Below, piece by piece: positions 18,267 to 27,300 of a DNA stretch of 38,507 nucleotides. The stretch is from assembly GCA_964348185.1 (NCBI GenBank), contig CAYGBW010000033.1, positions 1-38,507 of the forward strand, given 5' to 3'. The notes beneath the pieces are model-generated. The model worked only from the letters and a program-made list of their open reading frames with translations. It had not been told where the DNA came from and made no database searches. Source of the DNA: CAYGBW01 sp964348185 (GTDB lineage Bacteria; Desulfobacterota; BSN033; WVXP01). Position 1 is the first letter of the stretch. Each line of letters starts with the position of its first letter. A program made the position numbers and the translations under genes.

Positions 18267-18468
18267 GGATTCAGTTCTCCCCGAAGGACCTCTTCTTTGG
18301 TGGGAAGGAGTATAGCCACAATGAGCCGGGTATGTCAAGGGCATACTCCTCCTCCCAAAGAAGTTCAGAGGGGACTGCGCGGCATCCTGTCTTTCCAAAA
18401 GAACCGGGGTAAAAGGGGCACCTAGGGTTCATTCACACCAGAGACAGAGAACCCGCCATCTCTCTCCT

Positions 18469-19350
18469 CTACCGTGACCCACCCCCGATCGTTCGGTCCA
18501 GATAGGCCTTCAACCGCTGCCAGGCGTGGAGCGCCGGCTTGGTGGCCTTTTCGGGGTCGCGATCGACCCAGAGCCAGAACCCGTGGTTGACATCGTCGTA
18601 GATGTGGACGTCGTTGGGGACGCCTGCCTTCCGCAGGGCCGCCACGAATTTTTCTACCTGCTCTGGCGGGATTCCTCTGTCCATCTGAGCAAAGGTGCCG
18701 TAGACCTCGTGGTGGATCTTCTTCATTTCCTCGGGATCGTCGAGGAGACTGCCGTAGAAAATCGCCGTGCCGGCATGATTCTCACCGCCCAGAGCGTAGC
18801 TCAAGGCCACGCCTCCTCCAAAACACCACCCGATGGCGGCGATCTTTCCTGAAACGTCCGGCCGTTTGCGCAGGAATTGGGCTGCGGCGTTAAGGTTTAC
18901 AATGATCCTCTCGGGATTGGACCGCGTTTCCTGCATTAACGCCATGTTCTCCTGCCGATTGGTGCCGATCCGCCCCGAGTACAGGTCGGCAGCCAGGGCC
19001 ACGTAGCCCTCAGCTGCCAATGCGTCGGCCACCTGTTTCACACGGTCAACGAGCCCGTTCCATTCGTGGATCAAGATCACGGCGCCGTGGGGACCTGCCC
19101 CTTCAGGGACTGCCAAATACCCCTGGGTCGCCGAGTCTTCCGAGAAATAGGCAACCCCCTCCCCCTGAGGGGCGTGCCCTTTGCCCAGAATGGCTTCTGG
19201 CAGGGCGTCCGAGGCGGTCGGTGAATAGGGGATACGAGACGATTTGGCTCGCACCATGAGATTCTCCTCGACGGGCCCATAGAAGACGAAAGCCCCCAGT
19301 CCCAGCAAGATGAACGTGCTCACAAAAAGAATTTTCACCGTTTTCTTCAT
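18469..19350 (-). CDS. Secreted dienelactone hydrolase family protein
   Basis: 293-aa alpha/beta hydrolase with an N-terminal hydrophobic segment (residues 8-26) that is a signal sequence or anchor. The Cys-type nucleophile elbow is in IGWCFGGGVAL, the oxyanion region is VILIHEWNGL, and the catalytic His is in YDDVNHGFWLW with an Asp shortly before. An excellent GGGAGGT lies 7 nt before the ATG. True dienelactone hydrolases open lactone rings in aromatic degradation; exported homologues are common and poorly characterised. No aromatic-degradation genes neighbour it, so its substrate is open. Confidence 0.88.
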   Translation of the reverse strand: MKKTVKILFVSTFILLGLGAFVFYGPVEENLMVRAKSSRIPYSPTASDALPEAILGKGHAPQGEGVAYFSEDSATQGYLAVPEGAGPHGAVILIHEWNGLVDRVKQVADALAAEGYVALAADLYSGRIGTNRQENMALMQETRSNPERIIVNLNAAAQFLRKRPDVSGKIAAIGWCFGGGVALSYALGGENHAGTAIFYGSLLDDPEEMKKIHHEVYGTFAQMDRGIPPEQVEKFVAALRKAGVPNDVHIYDDVNHGFWLWVDRDPEKATKPALHAWQRLKAYLDRTIGGGSR

Positions 19351-19877
19351 CGCTTATACCTCCCTCAACGGCCTAAGCCGTCGATTTCGTCGTTCCTCAC
19401 GGAGACTCTCACCAACGATCTCTGCCTTCCGAATGCTAGGTCTCTTCATCAAACGCCTCCCTCAGAAGACCCCAATCAAAGGAGGAGACTCCGGAAATCA
19501 TTTCTCCTGCAACTTGTCTGGCACACAAACTTCCCTTCATACAAAAACCATAGCTAGAATGGATCGGCTATTTCAAGGGCAGTGGCCTTAGGGGGTGGGT
19601 GTATTTAGAGGCAGGCCCTTCTGGGGGGATATCCTTTGGAAGGTGACGGATCGAGGTGTCATTCAGGACCGGGGTTTTTGAATGGAAATGGGAGATGGAT
19701 TATAACCCTAAATATCGACGGACAAAGGTGACAGAGGGGGTCGGGCCAAGCTAAGCAGTTGATATCATGTGGAATACAGTTGAGATTTCGGTCCATAATG
19801 GCCCTATACTGGCATTTCTGAGGACAAAAAAATCGACATAGGCAAGGGCACACCTGGCGAGGGCCATAGGGGATTGC
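19351..19877. other. Gap without a gene (527 bp)
   Basis: No open frame with a ribosome site or recognisable protein character on either strand. It likely contains the promoter of the minus-strand dienelactone hydrolase on its left side. No clear repeats seen. Confidence 0.4.
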
Positions 19878-20372
19878 CTACCCGAGCACGTCTGGCATGT
19901 CACGCGCCGGCGCCATGAGCGGGAGTTTTTGCTCAAATTTGCGAGGGACCAACGTCCTTGGCTCCAAGGGCTCCTTAAGGAGCAATGACTTGGGCGTGGG
20001 CATGCCCGGTATCGACATTTTGGTATAGCCCGGGGGTATTTCGAACAGTGAATCCGGGAGCCTCTTTTCCTTTATGTTCTTGTATTCTGTGAGCATATCC
20101 GTGCCCCCGGGTTGTCCCTTCATTTCCGTTTTTATGGGGTAGTTGAGTTTTTCCGAAAACCATTGCGTCAAGGTTCCTATGGATTTATCATGATAAACGT
20201 ATTCATATTTCTTACACACATATCCACTTGCTCTCTCTTTTCCAAGGTGTTTTTTTTCGGCCAATTGCTCCAGTTTCTTTTCATATTCGGGATCATTCAC
20301 CGCATCTCCCATACCAGGCATTTCCATGTACATCTTCTCCTCCGGCATCAGACTCCAGACGACACCTTTGTC
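19878..20372 (-). pseudogene. Remnant of a DUF4412-like protein (N-terminus lost)
   Basis: The frame reads from just after a TAG at 20373-20375 and gives DKGVVWSLMPEEKMYMEMPG, which is the mid-domain pattern (conserved Trp, then MPEEKMYMEM) of DUF4412-type periplasmic proteins. The first ATG (20348) comes after the conserved Trp, so a normal start, signal peptide and about the first 60-80 residues are missing from this frame. Upstream on the same strand, an ATG at about 20501 opens MRKKAVFL then a TAG, perhaps the decayed start. The C-terminal part (YVCKKYEYVY, TLTQWFSEKLNYP, MLTEYKNIKE, FEIPPGYTKM) is well kept. A short intact protein from 20348 cannot be excluded. Confidence 0.6.
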
Positions 20373-20670
20373 CTACTACCCCCTAAAGCGGGGGTATACC
20401 ATGGTCCTCGACAATTTCCCAGCATTCCGGTTGTTCAAGAAGTGTATGCCAGCCGACGTTTCTCCTGTGACAGTACTATAAGAATACAGCCTTTTTCCTC
20501 ATCGAATACACAGTTAACCCTATTGCCTTCTCTTACCCTTTTGATTCATAAAGATGTGTAAAGAAGGCTTGCCAGTGAATAGTCGCCCACGAACAATCCA
20601 GTAGGGGAAGGAAGAAGCTCACCATGCTGTCTTGGATTCACTTGAATGGCCTCGTCAAGGTATGAAGCTT

Positions 20671-21009
20671 ATGTCTACGGAGCGGGACCAGGCAATCGAT
20701 CAACTGATCGGCGTCATCGGAGAAGTCGACGCCATCCTGCAGGCTCAGAGTGAGGCGGATTCCGAGTATTTTCTGAAGGTTTGGGAGCGGTCATTGGGCG
20801 ATGATGAAATCAAGCGAATCAAGTCCGGTTTCCTCAAGGCTTATCGCTGGCAGCACATTTTCTCCGGGGTCGAACACCCGCGATTCAAAGCGCTTTTCGA
20901 AGGCCTGACGACCGAAGACCACCGTCAGCGCGTCAGCGAAACCACGGCACCACATGATTTACCGGGCTGCCCGTTATGCACCGCACAGGGATCGATGGCA
21001 TTCGCATGA
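20671..21009 (+). CDS. Small hypothetical protein
   Basis: 112 aa from the ATG at 20671 (AAGGT 9 nt upstream; an ATG at 20662 is closer to that site). A helical, acidic protein with a coherent stretch AIDQLIGVIGEVDAILQAQS, then EYFLKVWERSLGDDEIKRIK and YRWQHIFSGVEHPRF. The last 20 residues include CPLC and look different from the rest, so the end may be altered. I do not recognise a named family. Separate transcription unit flanked by a decayed gene and a secreted DsrE-like gene. Confidence 0.6.
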   Translation: MSTERDQAIDQLIGVIGEVDAILQAQSEADSEYFLKVWERSLGDDEIKRIKSGFLKAYRWQHIFSGVEHPRFKALFEGLTTEDHRQRVSETTAPHDLPGCPLCTAQGSMAFA

Positions 21010-21120
21010 GCAGTAAGAAGTGATATGACATGATGGAAATAGAAATCACGTTTCCTTTAGAAAAGCCTTTCGGTCATGACTTTCAAGGATATTCGAATCA
21101 GGGATAAGGAGGTATGAAAA

Positions 21121-21627
21121 ATGAAGGGAGAATCAAGAACAAAAATCATAGGTCCACTTCTTTCAATGTTTTTGTTATTTCTGGCCGTCTCAAATGTTTC
21201 TGGTGAAGAGTACGAAGCTCTGAAAGGTCTAAAATCTGTCAAGGCAGTCTTTGATGTAAGGGTAGGCGCCCCGAAGAGCGCTGCGTTACTTCTCAAGTTA
21301 ATACACCAGACCTTCAAGGACAATGAGATTACGGCAGTAATCAAGAAGCCAGCTTTTGTGGTTGTCTTTATCGGTCCCTCTGTGAAGCTTATATCCAAAA
21401 ACAGAGAAGGCTTTTCGCAAGAAGAGCATAAAGTACTTGATGAGATTGCCGGTACGGCTTCAGAAATGTCAAGGGATGGTATAAAGCTAGAAATCTGCTT
21501 ATTTGCTGCTCAGGTTTTCGGCGTAGACCCTGCATCGATTTTGCCAGAGATTAAGCACGTACCCAATGGTTGGATATCCCTAATAGGGTATCAAGGTAAA
21601 GGTTACTCCTTAGTCCCTGTTTATTAA
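21121..21627 (+). CDS. Secreted DsrE-family-like protein
   Basis: 168 aa with a signal sequence (about residues 8-27, ending near SNVSGEE). The rest fits the DsrE/YchN fold: AVFDVRVG opening strand, ALLLKLIHQTF helix, VVVFIGPSVKLIS, and the conserved Cys region LEICLFAAQVFGVDP followed by ISLIGYQGKGYSLVPV at the end. Cytoplasmic DsrE proteins relay sulfur through that cysteine; this one appears to be exported, so its role may differ. AAGGAGGT lies 6 nt before the ATG. It stands alone, with no dsr sulfur genes in the window. Confidence 0.75.
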   Translation: MKGESRTKIIGPLLSMFLLFLAVSNVSGEEYEALKGLKSVKAVFDVRVGAPKSAALLLKLIHQTFKDNEITAVIKKPAFVVVFIGPSVKLISKNREGFSQEEHKVLDEIAGTASEMSRDGIKLEICLFAAQVFGVDPASILPEIKHVPNGWISLIGYQGKGYSLVPVY

Positions 21628-21757
21628 GGAAGGCAATATCCATATGTTGGACCCAGCAGTTATGTCGTAGCCTGCACAATTAAAGTATACGAGCACGGCA
21701 CCTTGTCAGTTTTGGGCATGAATTCGGTAAGTATCCGGGGGTTGGGGTCGGCCTGTT

Positions 21758-21805
21758 GACTCGCCTTCGCCAGAATGCCCCGTGCGAGAGTGCGGGGAGC
21801 CTCAT
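21758..21805 (+). repeat. Dispersed hairpin repeat A, copy 2 (GAGA loop)
   Basis: ACTCGCCTTCGCCAGAATG followed by CCCGTGC-GAGA-GTGCGGG. Compared with copy 1, the loop changes from GGAA to GAGA, still GNRA, and the stem is kept by wobble pairs. It ends at the stop codon of the GH-A-like gene. Confidence 0.7.
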
Positions 21806-22893
21806 TACCAGCCGCGTGCCTTGGCTTGTTTCTTTAATGTTTCCAAGGCCCCCTTATCCTTCCCCCTAACTGACCGTAATCCTAATGTTCCTAAATACTC
21901 GGCAAATGCCCGGCCTTGAATCCCATAGTATTTGAGATAGCCTTTTAGCTGTTTTTTCGTGAGATCGTGCAGCATAAAAAAATAAAGCAGTTTGACTTGA
22001 TCGGCATGTCGATCCCATGCTTTAAAGCTCTCTTCAATAAACCGGCTTTGCCCTTTGTTAGAACCGCCCAAGAATTTACTCGTTGGATACCCAATTTCAG
22101 CAAAATGAATAATCCGGTCCGGATAAAGCTGAACAACCTCATCAAAGACATCATGGATTTCGTGCGGAGGAAGGACTCCTTGACCGAATTTGAGATGATA
22201 ATATGTCAACAGGACCAAGTCTGTCTCTTCGTTCAGCTCTTGAACAAAACCTTTTAGCTTGCCGCTCAAGCTTTGATACATCACTTTGACGCCCACGGGT
22301 ATCTCGGGGTTCTTTCTCTTGATATGCTCGCGCGCGGCTCTGTACAATGTGCGGTACGCCTCCCACTTCCTTCGGTCATTCTCAAGATAGCCACCGACCT
22401 CATTGCCGATGGAGATCCACTGGATATCACAATCCTCAAATAAAGGTAAGACAAAGTCTATAACACCCAAAAACGCTTTGATGAATTCCGGATCATCGAA
22501 TGATCTGTTTCTCAAATACTCTGGAACAGTCAGATTATTGGTGTTGATAGGATTGATCGTGAGGGCAATCTTGATATTTTGAGAAGAATACAATTTGTTG
22601 GCCTGTACGTAATATCTAGTTTGATATTCCCCTTTGGCCGTCTCAACTTCATTCCAGTGGGCACTGATCGTCACAAATTCCAATCCAGCATCTCGGGCCG
22701 TATTCAATGCCGAACCAAATTTTTTGTTTTTGGCGACATTAACGGCAATACCGAGGATCCGGTCCCCTTTTTCTTTGACGGCTTCACCGGCAAATGCGAC
22801 GTGGTCGTAAAAAGCAAAAGTTCCCGTTACGATACCAAGAATCAAGAATACGGTTATCATAAAGGAAAAATTCTTCATAAGAATTCGAATCAC
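21805..22893 (-). CDS. Secreted GH-A clan-like glycoside hydrolase (TIM barrel)
   Basis: 362-aa exported protein with a signal sequence (KNFSFMITVFLILGIVTG...). A beta/alpha-barrel pattern runs from GIAVNVAKN. The likely acid/base is E in QWISIGNEVGGYL (strand-4 Asn-Glu pair of clan GH-A) and the likely nucleophile is E in IIHFAEIGYPTS (strand 7). The sequence between includes WNEVETAKGEYQ and VLLTYYHLKFG. The start is a GTG at 22893; ATG 22878 is a good alternative and gives a cleaner signal peptide. The polysaccharide substrate cannot be told. It is an isolated gene with no sugar-uptake neighbours. Confidence 0.75.
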   Translation of the reverse strand: MIRILMKNFSFMITVFLILGIVTGTFAFYDHVAFAGEAVKEKGDRILGIAVNVAKNKKFGSALNTARDAGLEFVTISAHWNEVETAKGEYQTRYYVQANKLYSSQNIKIALTINPINTNNLTVPEYLRNRSFDDPEFIKAFLGVIDFVLPLFEDCDIQWISIGNEVGGYLENDRRKWEAYRTLYRAAREHIKRKNPEIPVGVKVMYQSLSGKLKGFVQELNEETDLVLLTYYHLKFGQGVLPPHEIHDVFDEVVQLYPDRIIHFAEIGYPTSKFLGGSNKGQSRFIEESFKAWDRHADQVKLLYFFMLHDLTKKQLKGYLKYYGIQGRAFAEYLGTLGLRSVRGKDKGALETLKKQAKARGW

Positions 22894-23588
22894 CGTACTA
22901 CTCTGCCTTCCGTTCGCCTGGTAAGACCACCTCTCAACCTTTCGGTGGCTGACCGCAAAAATGACAAAAAAAGAAATGATATGAACTCACTTTCTGATGG
23001 AGTGAGTGTAGCGGCGAAGGGGCTTGTGTGTCAAGGGAAAACAAGTCGCTTTGTATGGGTGAAGCATTAGTCCTGAGTGAGGGTTTCAACGTATCCTGTG
23101 ACCGATTCGCCCATGTCTTTTGCCAGGAAATGTTGAATAGGATTCGCCATGGCCTGGGGCAATTTCCATAAGGGTGCACTTGTGAGTGAGGTCATATCTT
23201 GGATTGTGAATTGACGAACCTATATTTCTGCACCAATCCAAGATCTACCTTCCTCTGGGCTTTCACTCGCCTTCGCCAGGATGCCCCGCGCGGAAGCACG
23301 GGAAGGAACGGCGAGAGGCGACGGCTCATATTGACTGAACCGGAGGATTCTCCCTTAGAGGCGACCCATCCCGGTAGATGACTAAAGCGTCCTGCCTGAG
23401 GGACGATGGGCCGCGGAAACGGGCAACGCGCAAGGGCTCGTGGTAAGACGGGAACGGGGCGTCACCGAATGAGGCCTTTGGTTTAGAGCGAAGCGCTGAA
23501 GGCAGAACGGATTTTGCCTCGATTTCTTGTAATTGCCCTGGTCCTGTGATACTTTGCTTTTTCTGTGACGTGTCGAGAGGACGGGGAG
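22894..23588. other. Intergenic region (695 bp) with repeat A copy 3
   Basis: Divergent region between the minus-strand glycosidase and plus-strand adenine deaminase. It contains a 7-bp-arm hairpin (ACTCACT / AGTGAGT, 22984-23006) and the third copy of the dispersed hairpin repeat. No gene with a ribosome site seen. Confidence 0.4.
23264..23304 (+). repeat. Dispersed hairpin repeat A, copy 3 (GGAA loop)
   Basis: CACTCGCCTTCGCCAGGATG followed by CCCGCGC-GGAA-GCACGGG; one C-A mismatch in the stem, GGAA loop as in copy 1. Confidence 0.65.
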
Positions 23589-25349
23589 ATGTACCACCGA
23601 GTAGATGTGGAGCGTATCGAGTCACTGATCGACGTGGCCATGGGCAAGGAACCGGCCGATCTAATCGTGAGGAACGGTAAACTCGTCAGCGTTTACACGG
23701 GAGAGATTCTCGATCAGCGATCGGTGGCTGTGAAAGGCAACCGAATCGCCTATGTGGGAGAAGAGATTCAGACAATCGTCGGAGATCATACCCGCGTCAT
23801 CGATGCTGAGGGTCAGTACATCACTCCTGGCTTGATAGACGGGCACAATCACATCGATGCGATCTACCGCGCTTCAGAGCTTGTTCGATGCGTTTTACCC
23901 AGGGGAACGACCACGGTGATTACCGAAGTGTCTACGATCACCAATGCCCTGGGGATCAAAGGGCTCCTGTGGTTTCTCGAAGATGCCCGGTGTCAACCCA
24001 TGAGGCTGTACATCGTTGTCCCTCCACTCGTTCCTCCCTATCCCCCGTTTGAAACCAGCCGGGCTTTCAGTTTTGAAGACTTCCAAGAACTGATGAAAAA
24101 AGACTCTGTGGTGGGGGTAGGCGAGACGTATTGGACCCGTGTTCTCGATAAGGACCCCAGGGTCCTCAAACAGTATGTGGAGGCCCATCTTCGTGGCAAG
24201 GGGGTGGATGGGCATGCGGCTGGGGCCAAGGGTCAGAAGCTCCAGGCATATGTAGCTGCTGGAACGACTTCATGCCACGAAAGCGTGTCTCCTGATGAGG
24301 CGTTAGAGAAACTCCGAATGGGGATGTATGTCATGATCCGGGAGGGGGCTATTCGTCGTGACCTTGAAGCGATATATCCCATCAAAGACGAGGCGATCGA
24401 TTTTCGGCGGGTCAGTCTTGTCAGCGATACCCTGTCTCCGGAGATGATGCTTAAAGAGGGCCTCATGAATGCCCTGGTAAAGCGGGCGGTCTCCCTTGGA
24501 TTCGATCCGATTAGAGCCTTGCAGATGGCCTCGATTAATGCTGCAGACCGTCACAAACTCGATGATTTGGGGGGCATCGCTCCAGGAAAATTGGCCGATA
24601 TTCTGGTGATAAAGGACCTCAAGGACTTTGAGTGTAGCTGGGCGATTGTGGATGGCGAAATTGTGGCCCAAGAGGGAAACCTCCTGAAAAGAACCGAGGC
24701 CATTCCCCATCCCCCCGAATTCTGCGAATCCATCCGAATACGATCCCCGGTGGTGGAGGATTTCCGTGTTTCTGCACACGGTCCGAAGGTGAAAGTGCGG
24801 GTTATTCGAGCCATCAATGAAACCATCACGGACGGAGCCATCGAGGAATTGAGCGTTGTGGGAGGCAATGTCGTGTCTGATCCTGACCGTGATATTCTCA
24901 AGATGACCGTCATCGACAAAAGCAGCCAAGACTTAGAGAAAAGTCTGGGCTTCGTCCAGGGAATCGGTCTGAAAAGGGGGGCTTTGGCAACCACCCTTGC
25001 GTGGGATACGTACAACATCCTTGCCCTGGGGGTGTATGACCGGGACATAGCCCTGGCGGTAGAGCGTCTCAGGGAGATTCAGGGAGGGTTTGTGGTGATG
25101 GACGGGGACAGGGTCCTTGCAGAACTGGCCTTGCCGATTGGAGGGGTGATCTCAGACCTTCCTATGGATGTCCTTGCAGGAAGGATCGAGGACGTGGGGA
25201 GAGCCTGCAAAAGGCTTGGATCCCCTTTGGCACGGCCCTATCTGGTGATTCAGACCTTGCCATTCACCGGTCTTCCTTTTTTGAGGCTGACCGATAAGGG
25301 ATTGCTCGATCTGAGAGAAAGGCGAATGGTGGATGTGATTGTCTCGTGA
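23589..25349 (+). CDS. ade: Adenine deaminase
   Basis: Converts adenine to hypoxanthine in purine salvage; 586 aa, standard for the bacterial/archaeal two-domain Ade family. Metal site: HNHID in PGLIDGHNHID; further conserved parts are GVGETYW (strand with Glu), DGHAAGAKG, GTTSCHESVS, SDTLSPEMM, LQMASINAADRHKLDD and GGIAPGKLADI. The C-terminal Ade-specific domain has ATTLAWDTYNILALG and LPIGGVISDLPMD. ATG 23589 is preferred (GAGAGG 8 nt upstream) over the in-frame GTG at 23565. Isolated from other purine genes here. Confidence 0.94.
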   Translation: MYHRVDVERIESLIDVAMGKEPADLIVRNGKLVSVYTGEILDQRSVAVKGNRIAYVGEEIQTIVGDHTRVIDAEGQYITPGLIDGHNHIDAIYRASELVRCVLPRGTTTVITEVSTITNALGIKGLLWFLEDARCQPMRLYIVVPPLVPPYPPFETSRAFSFEDFQELMKKDSVVGVGETYWTRVLDKDPRVLKQYVEAHLRGKGVDGHAAGAKGQKLQAYVAAGTTSCHESVSPDEALEKLRMGMYVMIREGAIRRDLEAIYPIKDEAIDFRRVSLVSDTLSPEMMLKEGLMNALVKRAVSLGFDPIRALQMASINAADRHKLDDLGGIAPGKLADILVIKDLKDFECSWAIVDGEIVAQEGNLLKRTEAIPHPPEFCESIRIRSPVVEDFRVSAHGPKVKVRVIRAINETITDGAIEELSVVGGNVVSDPDRDILKMTVIDKSSQDLEKSLGFVQGIGLKRGALATTLAWDTYNILALGVYDRDIALAVERLREIQGGFVVMDGDRVLAELALPIGGVISDLPMDVLAGRIEDVGRACKRLGSPLARPYLVIQTLPFTGLPFLRLTDKGLLDLRERRMVDVIVS

Positions 25350-25359
25350 AAATAAAGAC

Positions 25360-25432
25360 AGCTGTCAGCGGTCAGGGGTCGGCATTCAGCTATCGTTTGT
25401 TCGTCTTGACTCTGCTGATCGCTGACCTCTGA
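25360..25432. repeat. GCTGA-rich inverted repeat segment
   Basis: Short motifs AGCGGTCAG, ATTCAGCTATCG, CTGCTGATCGCTGACC and CTCTGAA mirror one another across the 73 bp just after adenine deaminase. It resembles the GCTGA/TCAGC-type palindromic intergenic repeats of many Proteobacteria. It could fold into a transcript 3'-end structure. No U-tract. Confidence 0.4.
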
Positions 25433-25608
25433 ATACGGAAGGCAGAGATTCATGGGGACGGCCAGGGCTGAAAGTGAAACGAGCGATAGAATCGGTCACC
25501 GGGATGGAAGGAATTCAACGCCGCGCTCTGGGGTGAATCGAATCCCAAAAGAGACCCGCTGGGGTCATTCGCGAAAAATGACTTCGAAAGGGCGGTGGAG
25601 TTGAGACA

Positions 25609-26655
25609 GTGACACCCTTGGAGCAATACCTGGAGAGGCGGTCTTGGCTCAGCAACCAGGCCACCCAGTTCCAGTGTCCAGATTCATGCCCCCGATATGG
25701 GTGTAAGGATCCCGCGCTCCACGTGCCTGTCACCCTGATGGATCTGGTCCTTGAGTCCGTGACGGTGAAAGCAAGCCCCAGTGAGATTTACAGGCGTTTC
25801 TATAAGATCGGTTGGTCCCCGGACCGGGATGTGCCCTGGGTGGGACATTTCACCCTGGGACTGCGAAAACCCTGTGGATTTCTGGAGGAGCCGTGGTGTA
25901 GGATCTATCCAGCGCGGCCCATCGGGTGTTCCCAGTTTCCTGAGGCATGGTATCTCTGGCGGGGTGGAGACCGGTACATGATGGATGGAACGCGTTTTGA
26001 CCACTATCCTTGCCTCCAATCTCCACCCCCGATCTCAAAAGAAAGGGAGAAACACCTGGCCGAGCTGTCCGAGATGGCTGCTCAGGAGGGATGGATGTCT
26101 GATTTCTATCTCTTCGGCTTTTCACCCTATCACGTGGACTTACGAAATCTCGTGGGAGAACTGATGGAAAGGGCTCAGCATCTTGGTATGATGACGGAGA
26201 GCGCAGCGCCTGTGGCTCCCCAGGTGGTCCCCTATCCCCTGGTGGAGGCGTTTTTTCAGGAGAAGCTGGAAGAGACGGACCTGCCCGAAATGATTCTGGA
26301 AAAGGTTTCTCGCCTCGACAGTCCAGAGGAACGGGTGTCGTTCATGGCACTGAAGGAGGCGAGCGATGAGATCCAAAAATCCCTTGGTCCGGAAGCGTTT
26401 GTGATATATAATCGAATCGAAGGAAAAACCCTTCAAAGCCACCGGGTAGTGAGACGCAAGCCCGGGCAAATGGGGGACTCTGAGGAGTCCGTGGGGGGAG
26501 AAAAAAGTGGTCATTACAGAGAGGAGAAAAGAGCCCCGGTTCAATGTCCATCATCCGGTTCATTTTTTCAGGAAATCCCAAAAAAAGGACTGTCGGTCTC
26601 TCAACATCAGCCTGGACGGAATCAAGATCGAGACAGACGGGGAGGTTCTTCCTGA
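25609..26655 (+). CDS. YkgJ-type cysteine-cluster (zinc/iron-chelating) protein
   Basis: 348-aa frame with GTG start (GGTGGAG 8 nt upstream). The N-terminal part has the cysteine cluster CPDSCPRYGCKDP and then C-x7-C-x9-C around residues 87-105 with the PARPIGCSQFP signature, and a further Cys in HYPCLQ. YkgJ-family proteins are thought to bind a metal or Fe-S cluster through these cysteines; function is unproven. From about residue 285 the sequence becomes charged and low-complexity, and the last 149 nt are shared, in another frame, with the PilZ gene. The true C-terminus may be shorter if an indel lies near 26440-26500. Confidence 0.8.
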   Translation: MTPLEQYLERRSWLSNQATQFQCPDSCPRYGCKDPALHVPVTLMDLVLESVTVKASPSEIYRRFYKIGWSPDRDVPWVGHFTLGLRKPCGFLEEPWCRIYPARPIGCSQFPEAWYLWRGGDRYMMDGTRFDHYPCLQSPPPISKEREKHLAELSEMAAQEGWMSDFYLFGFSPYHVDLRNLVGELMERAQHLGMMTESAAPVAPQVVPYPLVEAFFQEKLEETDLPEMILEKVSRLDSPEERVSFMALKEASDEIQKSLGPEAFVIYNRIEGKTLQSHRVVRRKPGQMGDSEESVGGEKSGHYREEKRAPVQCPSSGSFFQEIPKKGLSVSQHQPGRNQDRDRRGGSS

Positions 26656-26869
26656 TGAGCTGCTGGATTTGACCCTGCTCGTTGGGGATTCCCTGGTGAA
26701 AGCCCAGGGTCGGGTCGTCTATGTGGAGGAACTCCCAGATGGGACTTTCCAGGCGGGGATTTTCTTTCAGGAGATCTCCGAGGAAGGGCGAACCGCTCTG
26801 ATCAAGTACTTTTCCGAGATTATGACCCATGGCGCCGAGCGTCGAGGAATCCTGAAAAAGCCGGAGTGA
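26507..26869 (+). CDS. PilZ-domain protein
   Basis: 120-aa single-domain protein predicted to bind cyclic di-GMP. Both binding motifs are seen: the RxxxR motif ERRKEPRF at the N-terminus and the N/DxSxxG motif as SLNISLDGIKIE. The GTG start has GGGGGGAG about 7 nt before it. Its first 149 nt overlap the YkgJ-type gene in a different frame, so the two are likely translated from one transcript. Such short PilZ proteins act as c-di-GMP-responsive adaptors for motility, adhesion or gene control; the partner is unknown. Confidence 0.88.
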   Translation: MVITERRKEPRFNVHHPVHFFRKSQKKDCRSLNISLDGIKIETDGEVLPDELLDLTLLVGDSLVKAQGRVVYVEELPDGTFQAGIFFQEISEEGRTALIKYFSEIMTHGAERRGILKKPE

Positions 26870-26931
26870 TTGAAGTTCTACCCCTCCATGTGATTAGATT
26901 AAAGTGTTGACTCACCCTGGGAGGCAGAAAC

Positions 26932-27300
26932 ATGAAACCCATAGATATCGAAGTCGTCTCCACGGTCCTGACCAGCTACAACCACTGCGGCAATTGCAGT
27001 CTGATCTTGGACAACACAGGTATCCAGAAAAAAGTCCGGATTCTGGACATGAACGGGTATCCTGAGGATTTAAAAGAGGAACTGACCAGGCTCTCGGAAT
27101 GGCTTAAGGAGTTGCTTCATCTCTATAAGCACCGGATTCACATACGAGTCGTCAATGCCCTTTCTCTTCCAGGAATCTACAGGGCCATACGCCATAGAAT
27201 CCGCCAATACCCCTGTTTCATTGTGAATCATCAGGAGACCTATGCGGGGTGGGAAAAGGACAAATTAGAGGCGATCATCGATGCGCACATCCGGGCCTGA
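26932..27300 (+). CDS. Thioredoxin-like CxxC protein of unknown function
   Basis: 122-aa protein with GGGAGG about 7 nt before the ATG. The pattern VVSTVLTSYNHCGNCSLILD suggests a thioredoxin-like strand and CxxC (CGNC near residues 19-22). Later come HIRVVNALSLPGIYRAIRHR and YPCFIVNHQETYAGW, which fits a beta strand then cis-Pro region then GxE/WEKD end. It may be a redox or metal-handling protein. It follows the YkgJ and PilZ genes by 62 nt on the same strand, and its last 26 nt overlap the end of the convergent EEP gene. Confidence 0.72.
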   Translation: MKPIDIEVVSTVLTSYNHCGNCSLILDNTGIQKKVRILDMNGYPEDLKEELTRLSEWLKELLHLYKHRIHIRVVNALSLPGIYRAIRHRIRQYPCFIVNHQETYAGWEKDKLEAIIDAHIRA

